A program made the translations under genes and the position numbers. Below the pieces are notes generated by a model. That model saw only the letters and a program-made list of their open reading frames with translations. It had not been told where the DNA came from and searched no databases. Source: JAIBCC01 sp963763855 (GTDB lineage: Bacteria > Acidobacteriota > Blastocatellia > Pyrinomonadales > Pyrinomonadaceae). Taken from it: a stretch of 64,000 bases of DNA. Shown piece by piece: positions 63,877-64,000 of the stretch; the stretch's first letter is position 1, and every line of letters starts with the position of its first letter. Location of the stretch: contig CAVXPU010000005.1 in assembly GCA_963763855.1 (NCBI GenBank), forward strand, positions 2,790,001 to 2,854,000, read 5' to 3'.

Positions 63877-64000
63877 TTATCTTTCCGAAACGATGTATAG
63901 GATTCTCGCACAACTCTCACAAGTTATAATGTCGCCGCTCATTTTTATTTCCACCATCATTTGTGGGCGTAATTTCATAAAACAAGCACTACACGAATTA
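63877..64000 (-). CDS. C4-type zinc-ribbon protein, C-terminal fragment
   Basis: The 3' end of a minus-strand gene that extends beyond the right edge, about 40 codons. The visible C-terminus has CSACFMKLRPQMMVEIK, then SGDIITCESCARILYIVSER-stop. The two CxxC pairs and the LRPQ...C-SC-RILY pattern match the zinc-ribbon tail of the DUF164/zf-RING_7 family, whose N-terminal half is a long coiled coil (not seen). The family has been linked to translation or RNA-associated roles. Confidence 0.75.
   Translation of the reverse strand, partial: NSCSACFMKLRPQMMVEIKMSGDIITCESCARILYIVSER

Noticed and set aside
1..64000. CRISPR arrays, tRNA and rRNA genes
   Set aside because: No regularly spaced direct repeats and no rRNA-like or cloverleaf segments were spotted on reading. 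A covariance-model scan could still find a tRNA.

Overview
The window is AT-rich bacterial DNA. I read it as a member of Acidobacteriota, probably class Blastocatellia (Pyrinomonadaceae-like). This is an inference. It rests on Asn-rich lipoprotein linkers (52.2 kb), a family-A DNA polymerase without a 5'-nuclease domain, a mixture of dispersed palindromic intergenic repeats, and a large exopolysaccharide (EPS) locus with asparagine synthase, heparinase-like and deacetylase-like enzymes. No rRNA, tRNA or CRISPR array was seen.

Layout. (1) 1-19.9 kb, all minus strand: an EPS/surface-glycan locus. In transcription order it has a sigma-factor-like regulator, O-antigen ligase/polymerase, a membrane GT2, an FkbM methyltransferase, two GT2s, a flippase, another GT2, asparagine synthase, a methyltransferase, a deacetylase-like protein, heparinase II/III, two GT4s and an MBOAT O-acyltransferase that runs off the left edge. 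A zinc-finger (anti-sigma-like) gene diverges from its head at 20.3 kb. (2) 20.7-35.4 kb: a heavily frameshifted acyl-CoA synthetase, a thioesterase, an MFS transporter, a hairpin-rich mobile-looking element, a cationic Gly/Ala-rich protein of unknown role, an M1 aminopeptidase, a TonB protein, an exported amidohydrolase, the nucleoside-salvage genes punA-udk-cdd, and a DNA polymerase. (3) 35.8-42.1 kb, plus strand: an RNase E/G with a very large insertion in its S1 domain, then a polymorphic-toxin-like protein with a C-terminal AHH nuclease and an overlapping immunity gene. (4) 42.2-54.9 kb, accessory: an intact IS4-family element with target duplication, an IS1182-family remnant, many small secreted proteins and lipoproteins (some paralogous), a decayed TPR gene, an ECF sigma relic, and an AraC regulator beside a serine hydrolase. 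(5) 55-61.5 kb, minus strand: clpB, a PemK/MazF-type toxin-antitoxin pair, grpE and a ClpA/C-type ATPase. (6) 61.7-63.8 kb, plus: two permeases of a nucleoside-type ABC importer, and at the right edge the 3' end of a C4 zinc-ribbon protein.

The strongest leads are the AHH toxin/immunity pair, the S1-interrupted RNase E/G, the toxin-antitoxin module coupled to grpE inside the chaperone cluster, a HAIR-like operator on the clpB promoter, and a hairpin array whose ends resemble those of the IS1182 remnant.

Caution: at least eight otherwise well-conserved genes carry single-base frameshifts, and two loci carry clusters of them. Uncorrected indel errors are a serious possibility, so gene-breakage claims should be read with that in mind.
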